Source: Oxyruncus cristatus (lineage: Eukaryota; Chordata; Aves; Passeriformes; Cotingidae). From it: 64,000 bases of DNA. Position numbers and translations under genes: made by a program. Position 1 is the first letter of the stretch. Each line of letters starts with the position of its first letter. Location of the stretch: positions 224,680 through 288,679 of the forward strand of contig VXAY01001316.1 of the NCBI GenBank assembly GCA_013399855.1, read 5' to 3'. This document shows positions 21,801 to 32,830 of this stretch, piece after piece. The notes under the pieces were generated by a model that saw only the letters and a program-made list of their open reading frames with translations, was not told the DNA's origin and searched no databases.

Positions 21801-24079
21801 TGCTAAGTGGTACAGTCAGCACAGAAGATGTCATGTGAGCCTAAAATACAACCTCATCCACGAGGCTGTGGTGCAAAAGCTGCAGGAGATGAATATACAG
21901 CACACACAGAGCGAGAAACCGAGAGGGGGAGTGACCTCCACAATCCCCACATCATCTCTGCAAGAGAAAACATCAGACAGTGTTTGAGGGAATGGGGTGG
22001 TTCTCAAGCACACAGCAACCAGGACTGGGGGAGAGGAGAGGGATACAGCAATATATTCCAACAGCAATATATCCTGGGAATGCACTGCATAAGAAGCAAA
22101 GCATTCTGAGAGCAGTAGACATTTCTGAGGCAGAAACGTCCCCATCGCAGGGGAAGGTGCAAGGCAGACGAGCCTCACAATGGAATCAAACATTTACATG
22201 CCACTGAGGGAACTCCCTCCTTCAGAGAGCGCACATCCAAATATAAGGGACTGAGGAGACACTAATTCCCTTGGCAAAAGCAAAAGGAAGCAGCAAACTC
22301 TAGCTCTGGCAGCAGGACACACACAAAACACACCCTTTGGAGCCAGGGAAGTGGCAGCCTTACCGTAATCTCGATGCTGGCACTCGATGTGGTGCAGGAA
22401 TGGGAACATTCCCTGGGATCCAGGCTGCAGGGGAAGGTCTCCAGCACCACCAGCAAGCTCCACAAACAAGCAGGTAGGATCCTCTCTGAAGCTGCTCAGC
22501 TATGTTTGGACTCCCCCAACATGGTTTAAGTCTGGAATACAAGGACTAACCCCTCTTTGGCTGCTGGAAACAGCCGGGAGGGGAGAGGTTACAGCGAGAC
22601 GAGGCAGATAAAGGATCACACACAAGTGACTTCCCATCTTCAGGTTCCAACCCCATCCCACGAAGCGAAAGCAGCACAGCTGATATCCACAGAGCCTAGA
22701 GAGACTCAGAGATTATCAGGACTTGGAAATGATCTAATAAAACATCTTGCTAGTCCTGCTGTGCCCCAACGGCAGCACCTGGACAAACACACATTACAGC
22801 TGCAATAAGACAACACAGCTGCTCTACAAAACAGGGAGCTTTCTCTGAAATGCCACGATGTGAAGGAAGGTGAAATCAAACCAGAGGATGGCAGGGAACG
22901 GGGACCTAAGTCATCCCATCCACAAAAGGAACAGCTGATACCTGAGGCACAACAATCCCTGGAACAGGTCTGTCCTGCCGGAGAGCCTGCTCACAAAAAC
23001 AGACGCAATATATATTCAAAGTCAGGAAGGCTTCGAGAAGAAAACCTCAAATCACTGCTGAGTGGGTTTTTTTTAAAGCCACAGTTTGCAGTCCAAAATA
23101 TCTCCCGTGCCTCCCACTGAATGTGAAACACGGGAGCTTTGCCATGCGCTGCTGAAGGGAGGGTTGTTTTTGGGGATGGTTCCCTCCCAGAGCATCCTCC
23201 CAGCAGCAGCTGGGTTGCTGGGATATCACCCCAAAATAAACACAGAAAACTGCTCAAAGACATAAAAACCATCAAATGGGCAAGACCAAGCTCTCCCCTG
23301 CAGGAGCTGCCATCCATCACCCCGGCAGGATGGGAGACAGCAGCAGCAGTGCCACCCTGCCCTCCCTGCTGCTGGGAAAGGCTGAGCAGGAGCTCAGTGC
23401 TGGCAATGCAGGCACAGCACCAGGCACGGGACAGAGGGGCACTTGGATTAGGTCAGGGCGTTTCTGGAGGAGCTGGGAGGCCATAAACTGTGGAAGACAG
23501 TGCAGGAGGCTGATCTTCATCCTCATCCTTCTACCTGCAGAGCTCCTTTCCTGCAGGTTAAACTGGACAAGAGTAGGGATGCCAGAGGTCTGGCAAGTGC
23601 CAAACAGGTGCAGAAATGCTGATCAGGAAGCAGAGAGAAGCATACATGAAATACAGGCTGGCCTGCAGAGCCCTTGCAGCAAAGCTGGAAGGAGCCTGAC
23701 ATGGAGAACAACTTATCATTGACCTCTCCTTTCCAGCCTCCTGAAGGACCATCCCACAGGGCTGCAGGAGGCACTACAGGGAGCACAGCAAAGCCAAGGA
23801 CAGTGGGTTATCCCAACACACAGGTTGTGTTCATTCTCTATGCTTTTGTACCATTTTCCTGGGAAAGAAAACGGAGCCAGATCGTCAAGCACCGGTCACT
23901 GCAACAGCAAGAGCAGGACCAGCAGTTCAAAGAGCTGGGAATCAGCTCCAGAAAAGCTACAGGAGAAGAACAGGGGAGCAAGGCACTGTCACAGGGACAA
24001 ACAGCCCTCTTGGGAGGCTGGATGTCTGCATCCAGCATCTCCCATTCCCCTGTGACTCCAGAGAGCTGTGCTGGGAAGA
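18842..24079. other. Unique sequence, 5.2 kb without a supported gene
   Basis: The longest repeat-free stretch in the left half. No exon is recognised. The largest open frame is 230 codons on the minus strand (20231-20923); it has no domain I know and is overlapped by a 120-codon plus-strand frame. A T15 run lies at 20161-20175, and a short direct repeat ACAGCAATATAT at 22045-22056 and 22061-22072 (period 16). On the minus strand an open frame near 22470-22370 ends in CGAGATTACG/GTAAGG, a fair splice donor, but I found no convincing acceptor. Confidence 0.45.
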
Positions 24080-24357
24080 GGAACAAGAGTTAAAGGGAGA
24101 AAGGCCATTAACTTAACAGAGGATAGATTTAGATGGGATATCAGGAAGGAATCCTTCCCTGTGAGGGTGGGGAGGCCCTGGCACAGGCTGCCCAGAAAAG
24201 CTGTGGCTGCCCCTGGATCCCTGGAAGTGTCCAAGGCCAGGTTGGACGGGGCTTGGAGCAGCCTGGGCTGGTGGAAGGTGTCCCTGCCCATGGCGGGGGT
24301 GAAATAAGATGATCTTTAAAGTGCCTTTCAACCCAAACCATTCCATGATTCCATTGG
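24080..24357 (+). mobile_element. CR1 LINE fragment, 3' UTR
   Basis: A ~280-bp plus-strand CR1 copy. It contains 'gatttagatgggatatcagg', 'cctgtgagggtggggaggcc', 'gctgcccagaaaagctgtgg' and 'gggctggtggaaggtgtccc', and ends 'aaccattccatgattcc', a mutated tail. Same 3'-end group as the copies at 11713, 18652 and 39437. No coding remains. Confidence 0.95.
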
Positions 24358-24679
24358 AAAGACAACACATAAAGGAACTAAAATAAGCATCTTAAGAGTC
24401 CCAGAACTACAGTCTGCCTGATCCCAGGACAAACAACTCTTTTCCTTGGGAACAGCCACTCATGGGAAGCAAGCTTAGATTGAACACAGAAACCCCCACT
24501 CCTTAACACCACCAACTCTTTTATGTACCTGTTTATGTACCACGTGATTCAACATTTCAAACCCTGAGTTTCCATGGCTGGGGCTGGGACAGTGGTGGGG
24601 ATGATTATCGCCCTTTGGCAGGGGCTGGCACTGTCCTCACTGAAGCCAGAGACACATGGAGGCAACTGGAGAGGTGCTG
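24358..24679. other. Unique sequence, no feature seen
   Basis: No gene or repeat recognised between the CR1 copy and the MIR-like relic. Confidence 0.4.
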
Positions 24680-24865
24680 GAGTGGTTATTGATTTGCTAC
24701 GTGACCCTGCCTAAGTCACTTGACCTCAGGTTCCTCATCTGTATATTGGGAATTATGGGACTTGCAGAGTGCCACAAATGCATCCGAGGGAACTACTTAA
24801 GAGCCCTATTATGACTTAATGGGATTTCCCACTTCAGAATGGCTCCTGTGAGGGTTGAGGCAGCA
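24680..24865 (+). mobile_element. MIR-type core-SINE relic
   Basis: The stretch 24699-24760 follows the core region of the ancient tRNA-derived SINE MIR: 'tacgtgaccctgcctaagtc', 'acttgacctcagg', 'ttcctcatctgtatattggg', then 'aattatgggacttgcag'. In the MIR family the equivalent is a 'gtgaccttgggcaagtcactt...cctcagtttcctcatctgtaaaatggg' block. A later piece ('cctgtgagggttgaggcag', near 24845) may be the MIR segment before its 3' tail. The relic has the divergence expected for an element older than the bird-mammal split. The outer boundaries are approximate. Confidence 0.75.
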
Positions 24866-26479
24866 GGACTGGGATATTCACAGCCTGACTCCTGCTGCAA
24901 GTGCAGAGCTTTTTTTTTTTCTTAAATGTTTTTCCCCTTTAAACACCCATGTAAATCTTACAGCTCAGAGCCCACAGTCTAAAAGCCTTAACACCCTTTA
25001 CAAACACTTGATTAAATGACTTTGGCCTCATCAGCCACCCACAGTAACAGGCCCCTCTCCTTGTCTGATCCATGCAGTATCACACACACGGAGTTTCAGC
25101 CCATGAGATGCTCAGCTGGGTACTTGTGGTGTGAAGGCTTCTCAAAACAAGCTGCAACCTGTCACCTAATGGTTCCCTGGAAGAAATGAAAATCCAGAGG
25201 ATCAACTTAAAAGCTGAAGGTACTACGAGTGCCCTGGTTCTCTGTGGAAGGCCAGGTCCAAGGCCCAGTTTCTCCTGTGGTGCAAGTAAGTGCAATCCAC
25301 CATCCACAGCAAGGCTTAAATCCCTTCCTAACCACCACAGAGCCCAGCCTGTCTCCAAGGTTCATTACAAGCCCAACATAAAACAGGCATTGATGTTTCC
25401 TAAGAACAGCCATTGGTCCCATTTGCAGAGCAGCTCAAGACACCTGGAGGACGATGCAGGCCAAGTGTTCAGGAGCTTAACACAAAATTCTCCTCCACAG
25501 TGAATTCTTTCCCAGGGAAGATACAAGAAAAATACGTAGTGTTTGTGCCTCAGCCCGAGCAGCACTTTATAACCACACTCGCAGACCCACACACTCAGCC
25601 GTGTCGCTGCGAGCCCACAGGACTAAACCCAAAGACCTTTCCTGTTCTAACTGACTCTTCCACAGGGAATCGAACACTTACAAGACTGAGGAATATCTAC
25701 TTGTGCCCTGTCACACTCCCTTGCTCCTTCCTCCCCCTTCCCCTCATCACCCCCACAGTCACTTGGCATTTATTCTGCTCTGTTTTATTTGGATTTCCTC
25801 TAAGCAGACTCATTAATCTTCTCTGCAGATGCACAGCTTTGACAGCCGGGTCTTGACACCTCCAGTGCCACTGAAGGACATTCTCAAACTCTTCCCTTCT
25901 TTTTCCCCTGCTCCTTTCTCCTTTTAAAGAAACCCTTCATAGCTCCCCAGCCACAGGGGTTTTGATTAGAGGGTCATGTGAACTGGAGACAAGGGGGCTG
26001 TGGGGGAGGAAGGCAAGGGAAGAGGATGCAACTCCCACAAGGAACTCCCAAAGTCCCACTGAAAAGGTCAGTGTGCTTTTGAGTCCTCCACACCGCTCCC
26101 CAACACAAAAACAGACACACAGCCCAGAGCAGAGATACTTGATAAAGAGTCTAATGAAGTGGAAAGAGTGTTGTAGGGAAAGAATAGTCCTCTCTCATCT
26201 TGACATCCCATGATGCTCCATCCAGTTGCTATGGAGACTTAAAAAGAGAAGGGGTTTTTGTCTTGAAGGGCCTTCTCCCTTCCCCATAACCTTGACCTTT
26301 TCCAGGTTTGTGTGCTTGTGTGTGTAATGTGTTATGTGTTTATAAAAAAAGAGATAAGGAATTCCATTTCTTCTTATCTGGTCATGGCTCACTGGCTGGC
26401 ACTGATGCATGTGGGGGGCCGTCAGCTTGTGTCAGCCTGGAGATTTGGAGAGGATAAGAGCAAGAAAATACAGAGGGGA
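24866..26479. other. Unique sequence, no feature seen
   Basis: No supported gene. A T-run lies near 24910-24920. A 147-codon plus-strand frame (25413-25856) has no recognisable domain. Confidence 0.4.
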
Positions 26480-26575
26480 GCAGTTAATTAAGGCTGATAT
26501 TGCAGAGGACATTGTTTGCTGGATAACGAATTCCACGGGCTTCAGACACACAAGTGCAATTAAAGGTGTGAGAGA
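26480..26575. promoter_or_regulatory. Candidate conserved element with T-box site
   Basis: A short block containing AGTTAATTAAGG, GGATAACGAATTCC and GTGCAATTAAAGG, followed by a consensus T-box half-site AGGTGTGA at 26564-26571. This combination of homeodomain and T-box motifs resembles the block at 16830-16985. Inference only. Confidence 0.28.
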
Positions 26576-28099
26576 TGAAGGGCAGGAGAGGAGCAGTGGA
26601 TCATCTGCTACCATACAAAATGGCCCCTCTGGCCCTCCAAAACTGGGGCTTCACACAGAAAAACCCACCACGTAACACAAGCAGAAATTATCTCTTGCAA
26701 ACAAGGCAGAGGAGTGGCTGCAGGTTGCCCCAGGTGAGGAAGGGTTCCCAGGAGCTCACAGCCATTGGAACGATGGCAGAAGCATTTGACAGGTTGAAAG
26801 GAGGTTGATCCTCAAAGCAGGATGAATATGGAGTTAAGCAGACAGGCCAATGCAGAATTAAGCTGCTCACAAGAAGTCCATGTTCATTCCCTCCCCGTTA
26901 CCTGGAGCAGATCTTTAGTTCCCATTTTCTGCCAGCCCAGAGACAGATGCTCAGAGACATGTTTGGCACCAGGAGCCCACTATTTTCATCCTCCATGGGC
27001 CCTCCCAGCACCCAGCCCTCATCTCCATCTCAGAGAGACACCCTCCACCCTCCCCATCTCCTTCTCAAGGGAGAGAGGGACACTTGGCACCAAAATTTCT
27101 GCCCCAGTTTGGGTCTCCTCCAGAGATCCTGCTGCTCGCTTTCCATGTGAGGCCATAAGCTTCTGTGTCCCACCTCATCATGGGACAAACAAGAGAGGAA
27201 AGACGGTGGAAAATCATGTTATTTTGTGGGATAGAAGGCACAGAGCTTGGCTTGGAGAAGGTTGATATCAAGAGTGGAACAAAGACATGAGGTGTTCCTG
27301 TCATACCCTCTACAGCAAGAGCAAACCAGGCAACATTCCAGCCAAGAGTACAACCACCTCTGGGAGTAAGAGCTGGATTTGGATGGAGTGCTGCACAACC
27401 CCATCTTCAGCTACTGAGGGTTATTCATGTTCGATAAAGAATCCAACAGCGTTTGGCACCTGGATTGCTCGAGCTGTAGGTTAAGGAGGATCTGCTGTCC
27501 AGGGCGTCTTTGGACTCCTCTCAATTACCAGCAGCAGAAGCGTCCCAGGGTCAGATTTCTAAATCCTTTAGGGATGGAGCTTCTCTGTCCCTAAGGAGAT
27601 CATGGATAAGGTTTATGGTCACCACTAACCCTCGGTCTGTGCACTCCCTAAATTAACCCAGCACTGACCCAGGCAAGACAAGGAATTAATCTCAATGAAC
27701 TCCCTGATCAGTGACCTTGGCTGCTCTCCACCCTCCAAGCCTGGCTAAGCTTTCTCAGATCCTGACTGACTTGAAGCAACTCTGCTCCACTTGCTGGTCC
27801 TGACAGCTTTCCATATCATCCTCTCCAAGGGAGAAGAGAGTACAGAAAGAAAAAAAAAATCATAAAAATTTTATTGGGAGGTATTTCTCTTTTAGCTGAG
27901 ACTGCTGTTGATACAATCACCTTTTCATTGTCTGTGTGCCTGTGTGTGTGCCTCTCCCCTAAACCCATCTCTCAGGCTTATGATCTGAACTTGTTTGTCC
28001 ATTCCCAGCCTGCCAAACCATTTTCAATAATAGGATCCATCTCCTCCTGCTCAAGGCTGCATTGTCTTCATATCCTTGGAGATCAGATGTCTGTTCTCC
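26576..28099. other. Unique sequence, no feature seen
   Basis: No gene or repeat recognised. A 147-codon plus-strand frame (26822-27265) shows no domain. Confidence 0.4.
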
Positions 28100-28330
28100 C
28101 TTTTATCACTTGAGCTGCACGTGTTTTGATTGTAAACACCCTGATAACACCCCTGTTAGCCCCTCACAAGTGAAATAATAAAGGATAGATAACATTTCTA
28201 GACGTGATACTTATACTGTCATCCTACACTGAGATAACAAGGAGCAGACAGCCCATGAGTCTGTCTTACCCCGATAAAGATCTTGTCACCATAGATACAA
28301 AAGAGATAAACTTTCTAAAATAATATCCTT
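28100..28330. promoter_or_regulatory. GATA-motif cluster, candidate enhancer
   Basis: Six GATAA-type sites lie in ~210 bp: TTATCA (28103-28108, minus orientation), TGATAA (28142-28147), AGATAA (28187-28192), AGATAA (28232-28237), CGATAA (28272-28277) and AGATAA (28304-28309), with further GATA cores at 28184, 28206 and 28294. Spacing of the four central sites is 45, 45 and 40 bp. A CACGTG E-box is at 28118-28123. CTG at 28261 lies nine bases before GATAA at 28273, matching the GATA1-TAL1 composite arrangement known from erythroid enhancers. The density is far above chance for this composition, but occupancy is not shown. Confidence 0.45.
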
Positions 28331-31300
28331 CTTCATGTCACTTTGCTCAAGTTGGAGCAGTGCAATTCCTCACCCTCCTCCCACCAAGTGTATTTACAGT
28401 TCCTCCCATCCCCAGCCCCAGCCAGACAAGCCCTTGGCACCTTACACAACAGGAGTTTACATTTCTCACCCAGGTGAGAGCAGCTGACAGATCTCATCTC
28501 ACAGGACCACGTTCTGGGAGCAAGCAGCCAGCAAACATCCCTGATTGCCAGCACATTGCCTGGAAGACCGGAGAACAACACGCCTGCCACTGCTTGGAGA
28601 AGAGTGATACCCCTCACAGCCCAAACAGGCACCAGTCATCCATACACACAGACCTGCTGCCCCTCCCTGCTCCCAAAGAATCCCGCAGCATCCCTGTGGT
28701 CCAGGGAAGCAGCAGGAGCAGGAAGCTGCTCCCTGCAGCAAGTGCCAGAGTTCCAAGCCCGCCTTTCTCCACGGGAACTACGAGAGCTGCTTGACATTTC
28801 TGTGTGGAGGCATTTCATACATGAAAAAGGGGTTTGCAATCCAAACGAACACGTGTGCAGGAAAACCTCTGATCAGGCTGGAAGGCTTGGAAATTGGAAA
28901 CTGAGTGTTTCTCTAACAAAGCAAAATAAAACACAATGAAATTCCATCAGTTAGTCAAGAAATACATCTGGCAATCCAAAACTACTGTTACCCTCGGGAG
29001 CTGCTTTTATTGTTTGTTTGCTTGGTTCTTAAGAAAGTACTTTTAAAAGCTTCATAAAGTATTTTGAAGGCAGAAAATATCTTAAGGAAACATTGCTAAA
29101 TTGACATTCTCTCTAAAATACAGGGTGAAGTACCTGTTGGTATCCACCACATTTAGCTGTCTCACTGAAGTGGCAGCAGGCAACACCAAAGCAGCTGATG
29201 TTTAGTGCTGACTGGTCTCCCCATTGCAGAAAATACCAGAATTTATTCTCCTCGTGGTGAGTATTGACCCCGGCTTTGCTTCACTGAATATTTACCTCTT
29301 GGGTCAATAAATCATCATGTTCATCTCAATAGAAGTCAGTATCTGCTTATTATTATATTAACCTTTACAAGGCAGATAACAGTCCTCTTTTCCCTCTAAT
29401 AAGATATTGCACAAATTGAATAACCAAGAAAGATTTCTTTGTGACTGTATTCTTTTTTTACTACCAGCATTTTTGCTCAATTTGAGGCGTGTGAAACAAC
29501 ACTCTTTTAATACACCACATGGAGCTGCCTTTCTCCCACAGCCTGCTTTCAGAGCACACATTGAGCCCTAGGAAAAGCCCTGGGATATCTGGAAGATACA
29601 CATGCCTGGAGCTCATCCTCTGGCCAACAATATTTAAAAAAAAAGAAAAAAAAAAAAGCTGCATCGTTTGGTCCTTGCAGGCACCTGCACGTGGTCAAGA
29701 TTTCACCCTGGCCAGGTGTTGGCACAAGGCTTTACAAAGCCCCCAGCACAAAGACAGGGAAGCTCAGCCAAATTTTGGGGAGAAAAGCTATGTGAATTTG
29801 TGAGGAAGGACAGATGGAAAGCATGAGGACGAAGGCAGAAGGAAGGCACACAGGGGGGAAAAAAAAGTGAATTGTGGAGAGAAAAGGCCACGTGCTAAAG
29901 TCGAGCCCTGCCTCCATCCCCAACAGGCAGGGCACAGGGGAGATACCTGGTGAGGCAGAGCCTGCTCCCCTCCTGTCACCAGCCTTTGGGGATTACAGAC
30001 AGCGTGGCACTTCTTCAAAAGTGCACAAGACAGCCCTGACATCCTGGCAAATTCATCCCTTCAATAAAAAGCACTGACTTGCAAGGCTGGGTGTGAGATA
30101 TGGCGACACATATGGCTGGCACGTTGTCCCACATATTGCCTGAGCTGCCACTGTCACCCTGCACAGCTCGGAGATGCAGCTCCTCAGCTATTAAAGTCAC
30201 AATATAAAATGTAATTTGCCTTTATATCTTAAGCTCAAAAGCTCTTCTAAATGTGATATATGCACTTCTTCCCTGAAATCTGGATTTTAACTGTGCTTCT
30301 TTCACATGAAAGTGCTGCCCACAGGTGCCAGCCAGACTTTCTACAGAGGGGAAACCAATAAAACTTATGATAAAACATTTATCATGTGTTTCATTAGACT
30401 AGACTGGAATGGAAGGAAATATGTGCCATTAATCTGTTATTCTGGGCTTATCTGTCCAGTGGGGAGTGGTTGGCCTTGGGTACCTGCTGGGAGTGACACT
30501 GGAGAGAGCTGAAGAGGAGGGGGAAAGTTTGAGCATCGTGAAAAACACTGAACTAGAGGATATTATTGGGCCAGAGGGCAGAGCAGAGAAGAAACCGTAC
30601 AAAGTCATAGCCACAATCTGTGTCAAACACCACTGGAGCCTGCTGATGGATCCAAAAATGGTCCCAAACATCCCTCTGTTTATAAACACTCACTTCCAAA
30701 AGCTTCTGAGCTGCTGAACAAAAACAAACACCAGCCATGATATGAGATAAACAGGAAACCAGCCAGAGTAAACACTGCAGTGGGAACAAAGGCTGGGATA
30801 GCAAATACAGAGCCCCAGGGGACAGAGGCCATGCAAAACACAGGGAAAGGATGCTCTCAGGCTTGGCACCAACACCTACGGACAAGCAAAGGAGGAAGAG
30901 CTCCACCAGGTTGTCCAGCAGCACGGAGAACCAGGATCAGCACTGCAGCAACTGCCTGGAAAGACTGGGGGCTATGCTCCTGCAAACCCCAACAGAACTG
31001 CAGTGCCAGGCACTTGGGGAAGTGGCTGGTGCCCACCATGAACTCCAGGCTGATCCAGGCAGATGCTGAAGCCCTGTCAGCAGATGGCCCAGCAGCAGTG
31101 GTTCCTCCTCTCCCTGCTGGGAAGAAGCTTGGCTTTGGAGACATCCCACTTTACCCAAGGAACCAGACTCCTCATCTGGGAAAAACCTCCCAGATTAAAG
31201 TGTGCCTGGCTCCCTTCACCAAGGAAAGGACTATGGCCAGCCCAGCCAACCTGGGAACAACTGTGTATCACCCACAGAGTGGAGACAGTCAGACACCATC

Positions 31301-32639
31301 AGAAACCAGAGCTGGGGACAAGCTTGTGCCAGCCCAGGCTTGCTCCTTGGAAAGATGCTGCCAGACGTGCCCAGGGACAGGAAGAATATCCACACAGGGG
31401 ATAGCATCCCCTCACCAGCTTCCAGCCTTTGGAATGCACCTGTTTTACCTCCAAAATCCAGAGCTCAGAGGATGAAGGACACCTGTGCTCAAGGACATAT
31501 TTCATGAGGAGGAGGAACCCAATCCCACACCCCAGGGACAGGAGGCTTCCCTCTGCAGTGGGAAGGAAATGGCAGGGCAGCCCCTGCTCTGTGGCACACA
31601 CACTGCACGGGACGATGGGCTCACAGCCAGCCCCGAAAGTCTGGGAGGGTTTTGTCTTGTTTTTCATGTGATGGAATTGCAGGGTTTCCTGCTGAGCTCT
31701 GAGAAGGGCAGAAACAATAACCTTTGCAATTAGCACTTGGCACAACAAGGTCCTGTCCACAATAAATTAACGGAACCAATTAGGCAGGAGGGAGAAATAA
31801 GCAGATGCCATAAGGTAAAATCCTGGCTCTGCCAGTGCATGAGCAGAGGCCGTTCTGGAGCACTGGGACATCCCGCTGGGTCCCAGGAGGGACAGGCAAA
31901 GGCTTCCTCCCAGTGCCCAAGCCTTGTCCCAGTCAAGGGAGGGGAGGAAAACCAACACAGGCTTCCTTTTGAAACCTGTCCTATGGAATTTATTGCCCTG
32001 CTCTCGCCTTGCTCGTGGCAACCACACCCCAAGGGGCCTGTCAAGGCATGGGATGGTCACAGACCAGGTCCCTCCAGGAACGAGGCTCTCAGCTGGGATG
32101 TAATGGATAGATAACACTGTGTTACCTCCCCTCTTAGCTCTGTTTGCTCAAAAACCTTCAACTCCCCCCTGTTGCACCTTGTGTCTGTAGGACACAGAGG
32201 TTCTCCACCTCCCACCCCACCCAGGCAGCCCACCCCTGTGATGGGGGCATTGAGGAGCAGGGCTGCCTGTCCCTGTCAAGCCTCTCTTTGCTGCTTCTGG
32301 CCAGGGAGGAGCAGGTTTACCTGACCAAGACACAGAGCTGCTGTCAGGGCCACTCACTGGGAGCAGAGACCACCAGGATGGGGACACGTGCCGTAAAAGC
32401 TTCCCAAGGCTGAGCTGTCCTCAGCAGGTTCCACAACAACAAACATGGCCTGAAATAACAAGAACACTGATTTTGCAGCCCCTGCCCAGTCAGTGTGCTC
32501 TGGCCTTCCATCCAACTGAAGTAGAAAACTGTATTTCAGCTTCAGAAAGATACGTGATCCAGCATCCCAGAAAAGATCACTCTGGAGCTCCCTTCAAATC
32601 ACCCCGGACGTGAGAAAAGGTGTGTGCTTCAGAGAGGGA
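28331..32639. other. Unique sequence, 4.3 kb without a supported gene
   Basis: No exon recognised. The longest frame is 231 codons on the plus strand (30780-31475); its composition is rich in P, G, S, T and A and I see no known domain, signal peptide or flanking splice sites. An A-rich tract lies at 29635-29658. Confidence 0.4.
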
Positions 32640-32830
32640 GGAAAGACCCATAAAGCAGGCAAAGTGATAAACAGCAGAGTGTCAGGATGGGGAGATGTGC
32701 CTGGTGGGGTTCAGCAGAGATCACTCATGCCCATCTTTTGTCACCTCTTCATTAATGTCCTGGAAAAAGGAGTAAAGAGAAAAGAAGAGAACTGGCAGCC
32801 CGGGCTCTATTAGGAGGTGGTGTCATCCTG
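32640..32830 (+). mobile_element. Degraded CR1-type reverse-transcriptase relic
   Basis: One plus-strand frame around 32690-32785 reads VPGGVQQRSLMPIFCHLF then INVLEKGV. This follows the CR1/LINE reverse-transcriptase block GVPQGS-x-LGPxLFN-x-FINDLEKG (domain 4-5, just before the catalytic FADD). The glutamine-glycine order is disturbed and no FADD follows, so the piece is short and decayed. No 3' UTR or tail is visible nearby, so the remainder was lost or has diverged beyond recognition. It is much older than the copies at 3421 or 37440. Confidence 0.6.

Noticed and set aside
22370..22480. Possible minus-strand exon ending CGAGATTACG/GTAAGG
   Set aside because: The donor is fair, but no convincing acceptor or recognised peptide accompanies it.
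30780..31475. 231-codon open frame on the plus strand
   Set aside because: Low-complexity composition, several overlapping frames, no recognised domain. Not listed as a CDS without transcript evidence.
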